Shown: piece after piece, positions 24,977 through 33,207 of the stretch
Layout of the letters: every line of letters begins with the position of its first letter
How positions within the stretch are numbered: position 1 is the stretch's first letter
Virus record (IMG/VR): IMGVR_UViG_3300010368_000038
Span: 1 to 35,742 of that record
Reading direction: 5' to 3' (one strand)
Source of the DNA: a virus
Length of the DNA stretch: 35,742 nucleotides
The notes under the pieces: generated by a model
Databases searched by the model: none
Seen by the model: only the letters and a program-made list of their open reading frames with translations
What the model was told of the DNA's origin: nothing
Translations under genes and position numbers: made by a program

Positions 24977-26547
24977 TGAGTCAAGACGTAAACCTAAAAC
25001 AACTTATAAGAGCTGAGTACATCAGGTGTGCTAAGGATCCGGTTTATTTCATGAAAAAATACTGCCTGATTCAGCATCCAACTAAAGGAAAGATACCATT
25101 CAAGTTATTTCCATACCAGGAAGAGCTTACAAATGATATTCAAGAAAACGACAGGGTAGTCATACTCAAGTCAAGGCAGCTAGGGATATCAACCTTATCA
25201 GCGGGGTACTCGTTGTGGACTATGCTGTTTCAGAGTGACAAAAACATACTTGTAGTAGCGATAGATCAAAACACATCCAAAAACCTTGTAACAAAGGTTA
25301 GTGTAATGTTTGAGAATCTACCTAGTTGGCTTAAAATGAGAACCACTGAAAAGAATAAGTTATCGCTTAGACTTGCAAATGGATCACAAATCAAAGCTGT
25401 AGCAAGCTCAGGAACATCAGGACGTTCAGAAGCATTATCGTTAGTGATTATTGATGAGGCTGCGTTCGTTGATAATGCAGAAGAGTTATGGGCATCACTA
25501 CAACAAACGCTATCAACCGGAGGTAGAGGTATCATACTTAGTACACCAAATGGAACCGGTAACTTCTTCCACAAAATATGGGTAAAGTCAGAGGAAGGGC
25601 GAAACTCATTCTTTACCAAAAGGCTTCCGTGGCAAGTACATCCAGAAAGGGATCAAGAGTGGAGAGATAGACAGGATGAGGAATTAGGATTGAGACTTGC
25701 AGCACAGGAGTGTGACTGTGATTTTAGCACATCAGGTAATACAGTCGTACATCCAGAAATGCTAACATTCTACAGAGAAACCTACATGCAAGATCCACTA
25801 GAAAAGCGTGGTTTTGATAGTAACTTATGGGTATGGGAGATTCCAAACTACTCAAAGGACTATGTGGTCGTAGCCGATGTCGCCCGAGGAGATGGATCTG
25901 ACTTTTCAGCTTTCCACGTAATTGATATAGAAGAAGCAACTCAAGTAGCAGAATATAAAGGACAAGTCACAACAAAGGATTACGGAAATATGCTTGTGTC
26001 CATAGCTACGGAATACAATGACGCATTGCTAGTAATAGAGAACGCAAACATAGGATGGGCAACAATACAACAAGTAATAGACCGTGGATATAGAAACCTT
26101 TATTACACACCAAAAGATATAGGCCTCGATTCAGATCGTTATCTAGCTCGAGCCACGGATGTACAAAGAACAAAAGATCAAGTAGCAGGGTTTACAATGT
26201 CATCAAAAGTGAGACCTTTAATTATTTCGAAGATGGAGTTGTATATGCGAGAAAAAAGTTGTATAATAAGGAGTAGAAGATTGCTTGATGAGCTTGGTGT
26301 ATTTGTATGGCGAAATGCACGAGCAGAGGCACAATCAGGATATAACGATGACTTGGTTATGAGTTGGTGTATGGGATTATGGGTTAGAGACACAGCCTTA
26401 AAGTTAAGGCAGGCTGGAATAGAGCTTACTAAGAGAGCATTAACCCATGCCAAATCGACCGGTGTATATAAGTCTGGCCAGACAAACACTGCATGGAAGA
26501 TGAATACTAATAAGGGTGATCAAGAAGACTTGAATTGGTTATTGTAG
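24976..26547 (+). CDS. 17: Terminase large subunit (gp17-like)
   Basis: This is the packaging motor ATPase and headful nuclease. The ATPase half shows a Walker A variant KSRQLGIST (65-73), Walker B LVIIDEAAF (about 156-164) and the coupling motif STPNGTG (about 191). The RNase H-fold nuclease half shows VADVARGDGSDF (about 299), LVIENANIG and GYNDDLVMSW (about 456), giving the usual Asp triad. At 523 residues it is shorter than T4 gp17 (610), mainly at the ends. The start overlaps the upstream stop (TAATG). No small terminase subunit is recognised in the window. The portal gene follows 28 bases later. Confidence 0.95.
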   Translation: MSQDVNLKQLIRAEYIRCAKDPVYFMKKYCLIQHPTKGKIPFKLFPYQEELTNDIQENDRVVILKSRQLGISTLSAGYSLWTMLFQSDKNILVVAIDQNTSKNLVTKVSVMFENLPSWLKMRTTEKNKLSLRLANGSQIKAVASSGTSGRSEALSLVIIDEAAFVDNAEELWASLQQTLSTGGRGIILSTPNGTGNFFHKIWVKSEEGRNSFFTKRLPWQVHPERDQEWRDRQDEELGLRLAAQECDCDFSTSGNTVVHPEMLTFYRETYMQDPLEKRGFDSNLWVWEIPNYSKDYVVVADVARGDGSDFSAFHVIDIEEATQVAEYKGQVTTKDYGNMLVSIATEYNDALLVIENANIGWATIQQVIDRGYRNLYYTPKDIGLDSDRYLARATDVQRTKDQVAGFTMSSKVRPLIISKMELYMREKSCIIRSRRLLDELGVFVWRNARAEAQSGYNDDLVMSWCMGLWVRDTALKLRQAGIELTKRALTHAKSTGVYKSGQTNTAWKMNTNKGDQEDLNWLL

Positions 26548-26549
26548 CC

Positions 26550-26557
26550 TATTTATA
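26550..26557 (+). promoter_or_regulatory. TATTTATA motif, candidate late promoter
   Basis: This is the third exact AGCCTATTTATA copy (26546-26557). Here it runs into AAATAAAT, so the site also contains TATAAATA, the T4 late box, on the coding strand (TTTATAAATA). It lies 18 bases before the portal start. Confidence 0.6.
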
Positions 26558-26575
26558 AATAAATAATAAAATTAG

Positions 26576-28417
26576 ATGGCAGAGAAAGATTCCAATCTAT
26601 TTAATAGATTAAGAAAACTCTTTAGTACCGATGTAATTATTCGTAATGTCGGAGGAAAGCAGTTAAAAGTAATCGATACCGACCGCATACAATCCTCTGG
26701 AAACTTAGAGAATAATTCGCGAGTGGATAGGTTTCAACGTATGTATGGAACTGGACTTACAGCATACTCTGGTATGGGTCAAGTCTTACAGGCAACTCGT
26801 TTAGAGTTGTTTCGTGATTATGAAGCGATGGATACAGATAGCATTATATCATCCGCTTTAGACATATATGCAGATGAGTGTACTGCAAAAGATGAGTTTG
26901 AGGATACCTTAACAATAAACACAACAAACGATCAAATACAGAAAGTCCTTCATAATTTATTTTATGACATAATGAACATTGAGTTTAATTTATGGCCATG
27001 GGTACGTAACACACTAAAGTATGGAGACTTTTTCCTTCACCTAGATATAACTGAGAAATTCGGTATCACAAACGTAGAGCCAATCTCAGCCTATGAGATG
27101 ATTCGCGAAGAGGGAACAGATCCACAATTTCCTAACAAAGTGACTTTTAAAAGAGATTTCACTGTAGGGATGATAAATTCTAGCACAGTGTATCGTAGAG
27201 ATGTGGAGGAATACGACAACTATGAGATTGCTCACTTTCGACTACTCAACGACACTAATTTCTTACCATACGGACGTTCCCTACTAGAACCTGCGAGAAA
27301 GGTTTGGAAGCAGTTAACTTTGATGGAGGATGCAATGTTGATTCACAGAATCATGCGAGCACCAGATAAGCGTGTTTTCAAGATAGACATCGGTAACATA
27401 CCACCAAACGAGGTTGATGCGTTCATGGAGGCAATGGTCAATAAGATGAAAAAGGTGCCTTTTATAGACGAGAATACTGGAGATTACAACTTAAAGTATA
27501 ACATGCAGAACATACTCGAAGACTTCTACTTACCGGTACGTGGTCAAGAAAATGGAACAGACATACAAACTACTCCAGGGTTGCAGATGGATGCAATTCC
27601 AGATATCGAGTATCTGCAGAACAGAATGCTAGGTTCGTTAAAAATTCCAAAAGCATACTTGGGATTCTTAGAAGATACTACTGGAAAAGCTTCACTAGCA
27701 TCACAAGACTTTAGATTTGCACGAACAATCGAGCGTGTACAAAAAATTATAGTTTCAGAGTTAACTAAGATTGCAATCGTACACTTGTACGCACAAGGAT
27801 TCACGGACGAGGAGATAGTTGATTTTTCATTAAAATTAACCCCACCATCAACATACTACGAAAGAGAAAAATTAGAGTTATGGACTAGTAAGGCGACTCT
27901 TGCAGGGGATTTGGTAGAGAAGAAGTTGTTTAGTAGATTTTGGTGCTACGAACACATTTTCAATATGTCACCAGAGCAGTGGATGGAAGAGCAGGAGCGT
28001 ATTGCAGCAGATTCAAAGGAATTCTTCCGTCTTGAGCAGATTAAAACCGAAGGTAATGATCCAAAGAAGACTGGACAATCATTTGGTACGGCACATGACA
28101 TTGCTAGTCTATACAAAGGTGATGCAGGAGTTCCAAAAGGATACGATGAGAAAGAGGTTCCGGAAGGAGGATGGCCTGGAGCTGGAAGACCGGAAGAGCC
28201 TGGAACCTATGGAAAACATGAACATCCACTAGGTTGGGACCCAATGGGACATAAGCAGAATAAAGCAGCTGGAAAGGTTGTGTATGAGTCTCAGAGTTTG
28301 GATCAATTTAAAGGATTAAAGGATTCTTTAAAAAAATCACAAGCTGTACGTAGCACATACGCTCCGGATCAGAAAAACCATGGGCTTCTTAGCGAAGAAA
28401 ACCTCCTAGATGAGTAG
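26576..28417 (+). CDS. 20: Portal vertex protein (gp20-like)
   Basis: This protein would form the dodecameric ring at the head vertex that docks the terminase and starts prohead assembly. Recognition rests on the T4 gp20-type core: DTDSIISSALDIYADECT, NLWPWVRNTLKYGDFFLHLD, the FLPYGRSLLEPARKVWKQ segment, APDKRVFKIDIGNIP, and GFLEDTTGKASLASQDFRFA. At 613 residues it is longer than T4 gp20 (524), with a Gly/Pro-rich C-terminal tail (about 520-613). Two copies of LSEEN/LLDE-like residues end the chain. Its position between gp17 and the core/protease genes matches T4 order apart from the missing sheath and tube genes. Confidence 0.93.
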   Translation: MAEKDSNLFNRLRKLFSTDVIIRNVGGKQLKVIDTDRIQSSGNLENNSRVDRFQRMYGTGLTAYSGMGQVLQATRLELFRDYEAMDTDSIISSALDIYADECTAKDEFEDTLTINTTNDQIQKVLHNLFYDIMNIEFNLWPWVRNTLKYGDFFLHLDITEKFGITNVEPISAYEMIREEGTDPQFPNKVTFKRDFTVGMINSSTVYRRDVEEYDNYEIAHFRLLNDTNFLPYGRSLLEPARKVWKQLTLMEDAMLIHRIMRAPDKRVFKIDIGNIPPNEVDAFMEAMVNKMKKVPFIDENTGDYNLKYNMQNILEDFYLPVRGQENGTDIQTTPGLQMDAIPDIEYLQNRMLGSLKIPKAYLGFLEDTTGKASLASQDFRFARTIERVQKIIVSELTKIAIVHLYAQGFTDEEIVDFSLKLTPPSTYYEREKLELWTSKATLAGDLVEKKLFSRFWCYEHIFNMSPEQWMEEQERIAADSKEFFRLEQIKTEGNDPKKTGQSFGTAHDIASLYKGDAGVPKGYDEKEVPEGGWPGAGRPEEPGTYGKHEHPLGWDPMGHKQNKAAGKVVYESQSLDQFKGLKDSLKKSQAVRSTYAPDQKNHGLLSEENLLDE

Positions 28418-28435
28418 TCTTTATAAATTCCGACA

Positions 28436-28443
28436 TATTTATT
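28436..28443 (+). promoter_or_regulatory. TATTTATT variant in a CCGACATATTTAT repeat
   Basis: CCGACATATTTAT at 28430-28442 is identical to the copy at 3947-3959. It sits in the 45-base gap after the portal gene, 19 bases before the ATG at 28463. Confidence 0.5.
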
Positions 28444-28462
28444 ACTAGGACATATATATAAT

Positions 28463-29296
28463 ATGAAGAAATCGACGCACTCGAAGATCAAGAACACTGG
28501 CATACTATTTGAGCTATTAACACGCCAAATCACAGCCGATACCTTGACTGGATCAAACAACTCACCAGCGCTAAAAATTATTAAAGAATTTTTTGCAGCT
28601 AAAAACGTACTAGCTAAGGAGTTGATGCTCTATCAAACACTACTTAACGAATCATTCAAGACACACAATAAAGCTGAATCATTAATCAGTAGCACTCTGA
28701 AAATAAGAAAGCAGCTAGACGAAAAGGAGCTTAATGAAGCAAAATACAGCTTGATTAAGGAGATTAAAAAGCACTACGATCTTAAAGACTTTTTCAAATC
28801 AACAATCAACAACTATAGAGTGTATGCTTCTATTTATCGAGTGTTCGAAGGATCTGGAATCACACATATAGGAGATGTCGTAAGAAGCCGAGAAACTATT
28901 GTTGAGCATATTATCAACCGTAAATCAGTCTCCCAAGAAAGCTCAAACGAGTACTTACGTGAAACTGAGGAAGTACGTTTGTTGGCGTATAAGTTAATGC
29001 TTGATAAATTCAACGACAAGTACGCGGCATTATCAACAGCACAACAGACCGTATTAAAGGAATACATTAACAATGTCAGCAACACAACAAAGTTGCGTGA
29101 CTTTGTGGTAAAGGAAAGTATCACACTACAAAAGCTGTTAGCAAAGAATAGTGGTACAATCAAAGATCCAGTAACTAGCATAAAATTATCGGAGGTTGTT
29201 AGTTTGTTAGATCGCAATAAAAACATCAAACGTGTTGAAGAGGGTCACGTACAATCACTTCTTCTTTACCATGAATTGTTAAAAGAGTTAAAATGA
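28463..29296 (+). CDS. Conserved helical protein in the prohead core position
   Basis: The protein has 277 residues and is almost entirely helical and basic. The N-terminus MKKSTHSKIKNTGILFELLT leads into a region of charged helices, with IYRVFEGSGITHIGDVV near the middle. I recall similar proteins between portal and protease genes of marine T4-like phages, where T4 has the small core proteins gp67 and gp68. The stop overlaps the next start (ATGA). A prohead core or assembly role is inferred from position only; it has no catalytic motif and no obvious L-x-E|A leader. Confidence 0.6.
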   Translation: MKKSTHSKIKNTGILFELLTRQITADTLTGSNNSPALKIIKEFFAAKNVLAKELMLYQTLLNESFKTHNKAESLISSTLKIRKQLDEKELNEAKYSLIKEIKKHYDLKDFFKSTINNYRVYASIYRVFEGSGITHIGDVVRSRETIVEHIINRKSVSQESSNEYLRETEEVRLLAYKLMLDKFNDKYAALSTAQQTVLKEYINNVSNTTKLRDFVVKESITLQKLLAKNSGTIKDPVTSIKLSEVVSLLDRNKNIKRVEEGHVQSLLLYHELLKELK

Positions 29297-30033
29297 CAAT
29301 CGAAGAGAAAATAGAAATAAGAGAGTATATTAGACAGCAAGCTGAGAAGATGCGGAAGGAAAACACCACCGCAAATATCGCTACTTATGATACTCCAAAC
29401 GCATTTACTGGAGACGAGGATGATGAGGGAACGCAAGCTGTTGATCTTACCGATCCAGAATACGCATACTCTATTAAAGGACCAAAGAACAGAAATCCTA
29501 AATACTCTGTTAAGTTGAACGAAGCATCCTACAACGATTTTAAAAGAGACGAATCGCGATCTAGCATACAAAAGATTAATGCCAACATCTTAGAGGTAAA
29601 CAAAAATATCCGTGAATTGGCTCGTATGCTCAATCACAGTATAAAATTAAAAACAGAGCAAAGATTAGACAATAGCATCCACTGGAAGCGTACAAATGAG
29701 GCTCTAAAAAAGATGCATTACAGAATCTCAGTGTTGTCTGAAAAAGCTAACGAGCTCTACGATCTAAATGAAGCTACTGCACAGCAATTAAAAACACAAT
29801 TGCTAACTATTTTTAAAGATGCAGGGTACACGTTAACTGCTAACGACATAGAGTATAACACGGCTGGAGCTGATGTGTATGAGTTTGACGTTATGATTAA
29901 CGGAGAGCCATATGCAATTGATTACGACAGAGGTAGTTTAGTTTTTCAAGACTACAATGAAGAAGTACCACTTGGAAACATTAAGCAACCCGAAATGGTA
30001 GTTCAAAACATTCAAAAAACACTACAAGTATGA
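29293..30033 (+). CDS. Probable prohead core-associated protein
   Basis: The protein has 246 residues. The N-terminal 30 residues are a charged helix (KIEIREYIRQQAEKMRKEN). An acidic linker (GDEDDEGTQAVDLTDPE) and a central coiled coil (SIQKINANILEVNKNIRELA) follow, then a small C-terminal alpha/beta domain (YEFDVMINGEPYAIDYDRG). Sites SVKLNE|A and YDLNE|A fit the prohead-protease pattern and flank the coiled coil, so it may be cut during maturation like T4 core proteins. It overlaps both neighbours by four bases. Family not named by me. Confidence 0.55.
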   Translation: MTIEEKIEIREYIRQQAEKMRKENTTANIATYDTPNAFTGDEDDEGTQAVDLTDPEYAYSIKGPKNRNPKYSVKLNEASYNDFKRDESRSSIQKINANILEVNKNIRELARMLNHSIKLKTEQRLDNSIHWKRTNEALKKMHYRISVLSEKANELYDLNEATAQQLKTQLLTIFKDAGYTLTANDIEYNTAGADVYEFDVMINGEPYAIDYDRGSLVFQDYNEEVPLGNIKQPEMVVQNIQKTLQV

Positions 30034-30647
30034 AAAGAGTATTAATTGATTATATAGGGTCTATTGATGTGACTCCGCAGCAGATTAATGAATCAATGAA
30101 CAAGAACAACGGTAAGTTAATCGTATCCGGCATCATGCAACGAGCTAGTGACAACTCAGAGAAAAACTTCAACCAAAACGGACGAAGCTATCCTCTAGGC
30201 ATTCTTAAACCAGAGTGCGAAAAGTATAAGAAGACCTTTATTGCAGAGCGTCGAGCGTTAGGTGAGCTAGATCATCCAGATTCTCAAGTAGTAAACCTAT
30301 CCAACGTGTCACACAATATATTGGATCTTTGGTGGCAAGGAAACGACTTGATGGGTAAGATTGAAATACTAGGAACACCATCAGGAAACATAGCTAAAGA
30401 GCTATTGAAAGCCGGTATCCGATTAGGTATATCATCTCGAGGAATGGGATCAGTTAAAGAGCTTGGTGAAGGTAAGGTAGAAGTTCAAGATGATTTTGAA
30501 ATCGTATGTTGGGATTTGGTTAGTAATCCATCCACACAAGGAGCGTTTATGAACCCATCACTTAATGAGAGTGTTCAATCAAGAACAAATAACAAGTACA
30601 CAAAGATTAATTCACTAATCAGTGACATAATAACAGTAATGCAATGA
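30030..30647 (+). CDS. 21: Prohead protease (gp21-like)
   Basis: This is the serine protease of the T4 gp21 (herpesvirus assemblin-like) fold that digests scaffold and trims capsid proteins after L/I-x-E sites. Visible features are FNQNGRSYP after a SGIMQRAS strand, the active-site histidine region GELDHP (His 82), the serine region GISSRGMGS (Ser 135/136), and the closing DLVSNPSTQGAFM. Length 205 is near T4 gp21 (212). The C-terminal PSLNE|S could be an autocleavage site. It overlaps both neighbours by four bases. Its presence is the basis for predicting cleavage sites elsewhere in this window. Confidence 0.93.
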   Translation: MKRVLIDYIGSIDVTPQQINESMNKNNGKLIVSGIMQRASDNSEKNFNQNGRSYPLGILKPECEKYKKTFIAERRALGELDHPDSQVVNLSNVSHNILDLWWQGNDLMGKIEILGTPSGNIAKELLKAGIRLGISSRGMGSVKELGEGKVEVQDDFEIVCWDLVSNPSTQGAFMNPSLNESVQSRTNNKYTKINSLISDIITVMQ

Positions 30648-31036
30648 AAAACGAAATTCTAAAACAACTAAGTGAAGCAATAGATAGCTCACGAGCAGAA
30701 GGATCTGCAAAGCTACGATTAAGTGAAAAAGCTCAGGTACTTCAAGAACTGAAGGAGTACTCAGCGTTAGGAGAAGTAATCTATCGTAGTGAAGGTTTGA
30801 AAGAAGCTGCTAGTCGCATATCTGAGTTAGTAGAGAAAGCCGAAAGAGTGGCATTGCAAGAGACAGAGGAATGGTTTGATGAAGTGACTGTCAAGCGTAA
30901 CATGAAAGAGCTTGCCAACAACAACAAAGAATTCACTAAAACTGTATCTGAAATTAGCAAACTACAACAACGCCTAGAATCTTTGTACGAAGAAATGGGC
31001 AATAACCTATCACGCTACTATGAAATTAGTAACTAA
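30644..31036 (+). CDS. Small coiled-coil protein of the core operon
   Basis: The protein has 130 residues and is nearly all helix. The leader MKNEILKQLSEAIDSS carries QLSE|A at residues 8-12, a good prohead-protease site. The rest is charged and heptad-like (LQELKEYSALGEVIYRSEG; FTKTVSEISKLQQRLESLYE). It lies between protease and scaffold genes, and its last 17 bases overlap the next gene. Scaffold or core partner is the likely role; no named family recognised. Confidence 0.55.
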   Translation: MKNEILKQLSEAIDSSRAEGSAKLRLSEKAQVLQELKEYSALGEVIYRSEGLKEAASRISELVEKAERVALQETEEWFDEVTVKRNMKELANNNKEFTKTVSEISKLQQRLESLYEEMGNNLSRYYEISN

Positions 31037-32087
31037 TACGAAGATTGTTAACGACCTTTTAGCTGAGGTGTTGCTTGAATATAGTATACTTGAGGGAAAC
31101 CCATTCGCTGCTGCTGAGGAGGATGAAGGTGGAGGTGAAGATGCTGGAGGCGATGCTAAAGCTGAGGGAGGCAAAGAAGAAGAAAAAGCCGATACTAAAC
31201 CAAAAGATGGCGGTGATGAGCTATCGATTAAATTCGATCAATCAGCGGTCAAAAAATACAACACAAATACTGATTGGAAAGCAAGTGAGGCTCTAGTCAA
31301 AAAGATAACAAAGAAAGGTGTTGAGGTGGATATAAACGGAACAAACATATTGGTAAACTTTGACGACATCACAGAAAGTGCAAACAAGTTTTTTAGTAGG
31401 AGTCTAAGAGAAGCTGAAGAAGATCTAGATGCTGAGGATAAAAAGCAGATCAAAGATCTTGAAGCTGAGATGGGAGCTGTTGCAAAGGAGTTAGGATCAG
31501 CGTTTGATAGTGCCCAAGACAAGATCGAACAAGAGATAGAAGAAATGCCTGACGACAAATTAAATGAGCATAAGCAGAAACTCAATGAAGTGATAGGGGT
31601 TACTGCAATCATAGGCCTTATACTAGCATTACCTAAACTAGTGGAGATTACCACAAAGGCTGTGTCTAAGCTAGTTAAGTTAATTAAAAAATTCACTAAA
31701 GCAGATCCACCTAAAACAAAAGAGGAGCAGGCAAAGTGGGCAGCTAAAATCATAGACTTTACACACAAATGGCATAAAGCTTATATTAAAGCATTCTACT
31801 ATATGTTCAAGTTTTCTGGACTCTACAAAAAGGCTGGTATTAAGGATGAAACAACGAGGATGAAAGTTGCTAAAATTATGTACTACACTGTAATTGCAGG
31901 TTTAGCAGTATCAGCAGGAATTGGTGCGATAGGAGCTTTCAAGGCTGGAATGAGTCAAGCAGCTCACGGAGGAGAGTTTGCTCTTGGTACTTTTGAAGGC
32001 ATAATGGCTTCTGTAAAGACTGGAGAGGTTGCAGAATTTTTAGGTGAAATGGGTGCAGGTGTAGCAGGAATAGCAGCAGAAGCTTAA
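31020..32087 (+). CDS. Core-operon protein with acidic leader and two hydrophobic segments
   Basis: The protein has 355 residues. The N-terminus (KLVTNTKIVNDLLAEVLLEY, then SILEGNPF) contains LLAE|V and ILE|G. An acidic Gly-rich tract covers residues 35-75. A further LRE|A and KLNE|V frame an acidic helix (about 135-190). After this the chain is basic with two membrane-like stretches: VIGVTAIIGLILALPKLV (about 191-208) and YYTVIAGLAVSAGIGAIGAF (about 285-304). The protein may be cut into an acidic scaffold part and a hydrophobic internal virion part. Hydrophobic cargo in a capsid core is unusual and could act at the host membrane after ejection, which is speculation. Confidence 0.55.
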   Translation: MKLVTNTKIVNDLLAEVLLEYSILEGNPFAAAEEDEGGGEDAGGDAKAEGGKEEEKADTKPKDGGDELSIKFDQSAVKKYNTNTDWKASEALVKKITKKGVEVDINGTNILVNFDDITESANKFFSRSLREAEEDLDAEDKKQIKDLEAEMGAVAKELGSAFDSAQDKIEQEIEEMPDDKLNEHKQKLNEVIGVTAIIGLILALPKLVEITTKAVSKLVKLIKKFTKADPPKTKEEQAKWAAKIIDFTHKWHKAYIKAFYYMFKFSGLYKKAGIKDETTRMKVAKIMYYTVIAGLAVSAGIGAIGAFKAGMSQAAHGGEFALGTFEGIMASVKTGEVAEFLGEMGAGVAGIAAEA

Positions 32088-32131
32088 AACAAACCGATTA
32101 CAATACAATAATTTTTTTACAAAAACAACGC

Positions 32132-32147
32132 TCAAAACGCGTTTTGA
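32132..32147 (+). terminator. Palindromic hairpin after the core operon
   Basis: TCAAAACGCGTTTTGA is a perfect 16-base palindrome followed by TTATTTCTTATAC. It may be a weak intrinsic terminator or an RNA-processing/stability element at the end of the 28463-32087 unit; the T-run is interrupted. Confidence 0.4.
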
Positions 32148-32165
32148 TTATTTCTTATACTATGT

Positions 32166-32246
32166 ATGAGTAAATACGCTATCCTTATATGGCGTCCTAA
32201 AACAAACAATTCACATTGCAACTCCAATAGTTGTAGGACGTTCTAA
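32166..32246 (+). other. Possible 26-codon leader ORF upstream of the scaffold gene
   Basis: ATG at 32166 opens a frame (MSKYAILIWRPKTNNSHCNS...) that ends 10 bases before the scaffold ATG. It covers the whole inverted-repeat region. It could be a regulatory leader peptide or chance; no independent support. Confidence 0.2.
32193..32240 (+). promoter_or_regulatory. Structured 5' leader of the scaffold/capsid operon
   Basis: CGTCCTA (32193-32199) pairs with TAGGACG (32234-32240) and encloses a second hairpin, CAACT-CCAAT-AGTTG (32219-32233), that abuts it. The element lies 16 bases before the scaffold start. The rest of the 169-base gap holds only the palindrome at 32132 and a TATACT-like box near 32156. 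It may stabilise or regulate the most highly expressed mRNA of the phage. Confidence 0.5.
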
Positions 32247-32256
32247 AAAATCAAAA

Positions 32257-33189
32257 ATGAACAAATTATTAAAAGATGCAATCGCAGACGCAAAAGCTGT
32301 TAGAGAAACTGCTTTAGCTAATGCAAAGATGGCACTCGAAGAAGCATTCGCTCCAAAGCTGCAATCAATGCTTTCTCACAAAATCAAAGAAGAGATGGAA
32401 GAGGAAGAGCCGATGGCAGAAATGGAAGACGAAGATGAGATGACAATGGAAATGGATTACGAAGATGAAATGAAGTCTGAAGGTGAAGGCGGAGACGCTG
32501 AAATGGAAGATGAGGTTGAATCAGAAGAAGACATGGAAGTTTCTGATGAAGGTTCTGAGGAAGAGGCATCAGCTGAAGCCGAAGAAGAAGAAATGTCTGA
32601 TGAGGAATTAGAAGAGATTCTAAGAGAATTAGAAGGCGAAGAAGACGAAATGGCTACTGAAGGTGAAATGGCTGATGAAGAAGATGCTATGAACGAAGAA
32701 GAAGACATGGAAGCTGAAGAAGAGGAAATCGACTTAGAAGAAATCATCCGAGCTCTACGCGAAGAAGAAGGTGAAGAGGATACGATGGAAGAAGAGGAAG
32801 ACATGGAAGCTGAGGCTGAGTTAGAAGAGGCTTATGAAGTTATCAAATTCTTACGAAGCAAACTTAACGAAGTAAACTTGTTAAACGCTAAATTACTTTA
32901 CGTGAACAAGCTATTCAAGAGAGCTGAATTAAGCGAGGCTAAGAAGGTTAAGATCATCGAAACTTTTGATCGAGTGACAAATGTAAGAGAAGCTAAGTTG
33001 GTATATGCTACATTGGCAGAATCAATGACACCAAATGCTCCGATTGCAAACAACAAGAAAGTTGTGAAACGTACAAAAAGAGGATTGACTGAAGGTATCG
33101 CTTCTGCTCCAAGCAAAGCTACTAGAAAGCCAATCATTGAAAACACAGTTTACAACCGATTTAACGAATTAATTAACTACAACAAGTAA
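32257..33189 (+). CDS. 22: Prohead core scaffold protein (gp22-like)
   Basis: The protein has 310 residues. The N-terminal helix (MNKLLKDAIADAKAVRETAL) contains MALEE|A. A very acidic Glu/Asp/Met tract occupies residues 45-190. The conserved C-terminal part is helical (YEVIKFLRSKLNEVNLLNAK; LFKRAELSEAKKVKIIETFD; NVREAKLVYATLAES) and resembles gp22 of T4-like phages. Several L-x-E sites (ELSE|A, TLAE|S) fit a scaffold that is digested and expelled on maturation. Its place directly before gp23 supports the call. The acidic repeat is low complexity, and its length may vary between relatives. T4 gp22 is 269 residues. Confidence 0.85.
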   Translation: MNKLLKDAIADAKAVRETALANAKMALEEAFAPKLQSMLSHKIKEEMEEEEPMAEMEDEDEMTMEMDYEDEMKSEGEGGDAEMEDEVESEEDMEVSDEGSEEEASAEAEEEEMSDEELEEILRELEGEEDEMATEGEMADEEDAMNEEEDMEAEEEEIDLEEIIRALREEEGEEDTMEEEEDMEAEAELEEAYEVIKFLRSKLNEVNLLNAKLLYVNKLFKRAELSEAKKVKIIETFDRVTNVREAKLVYATLAESMTPNAPIANNKKVVKRTKRGLTEGIASAPSKATRKPIIENTVYNRFNELINYNK

Positions 33190-33207
33190 AATAAAACCAA
33201 CGAAAAA

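Noticed and set aside
31238-31768. 176-codon minus-strand frame
   Set aside because: It lies wholly within the core-operon gene, is Ser/Leu/Ile-rich low-complexity sequence, and has no leader signal; all convincing genes are on the + strand.
32457-32804. Long minus-strand frame made mostly of Ser
   Set aside because: It is the antisense image of the Glu/Asp-rich tract of the scaffold gene (GAA/GAG/GAT codons) and not a plausible protein.
32400-32820. Glu-rich repeats as a possible tandem repeat or regulatory element
   Set aside because: They are in frame and explained by the acidic tract typical of a gp22-like scaffold.
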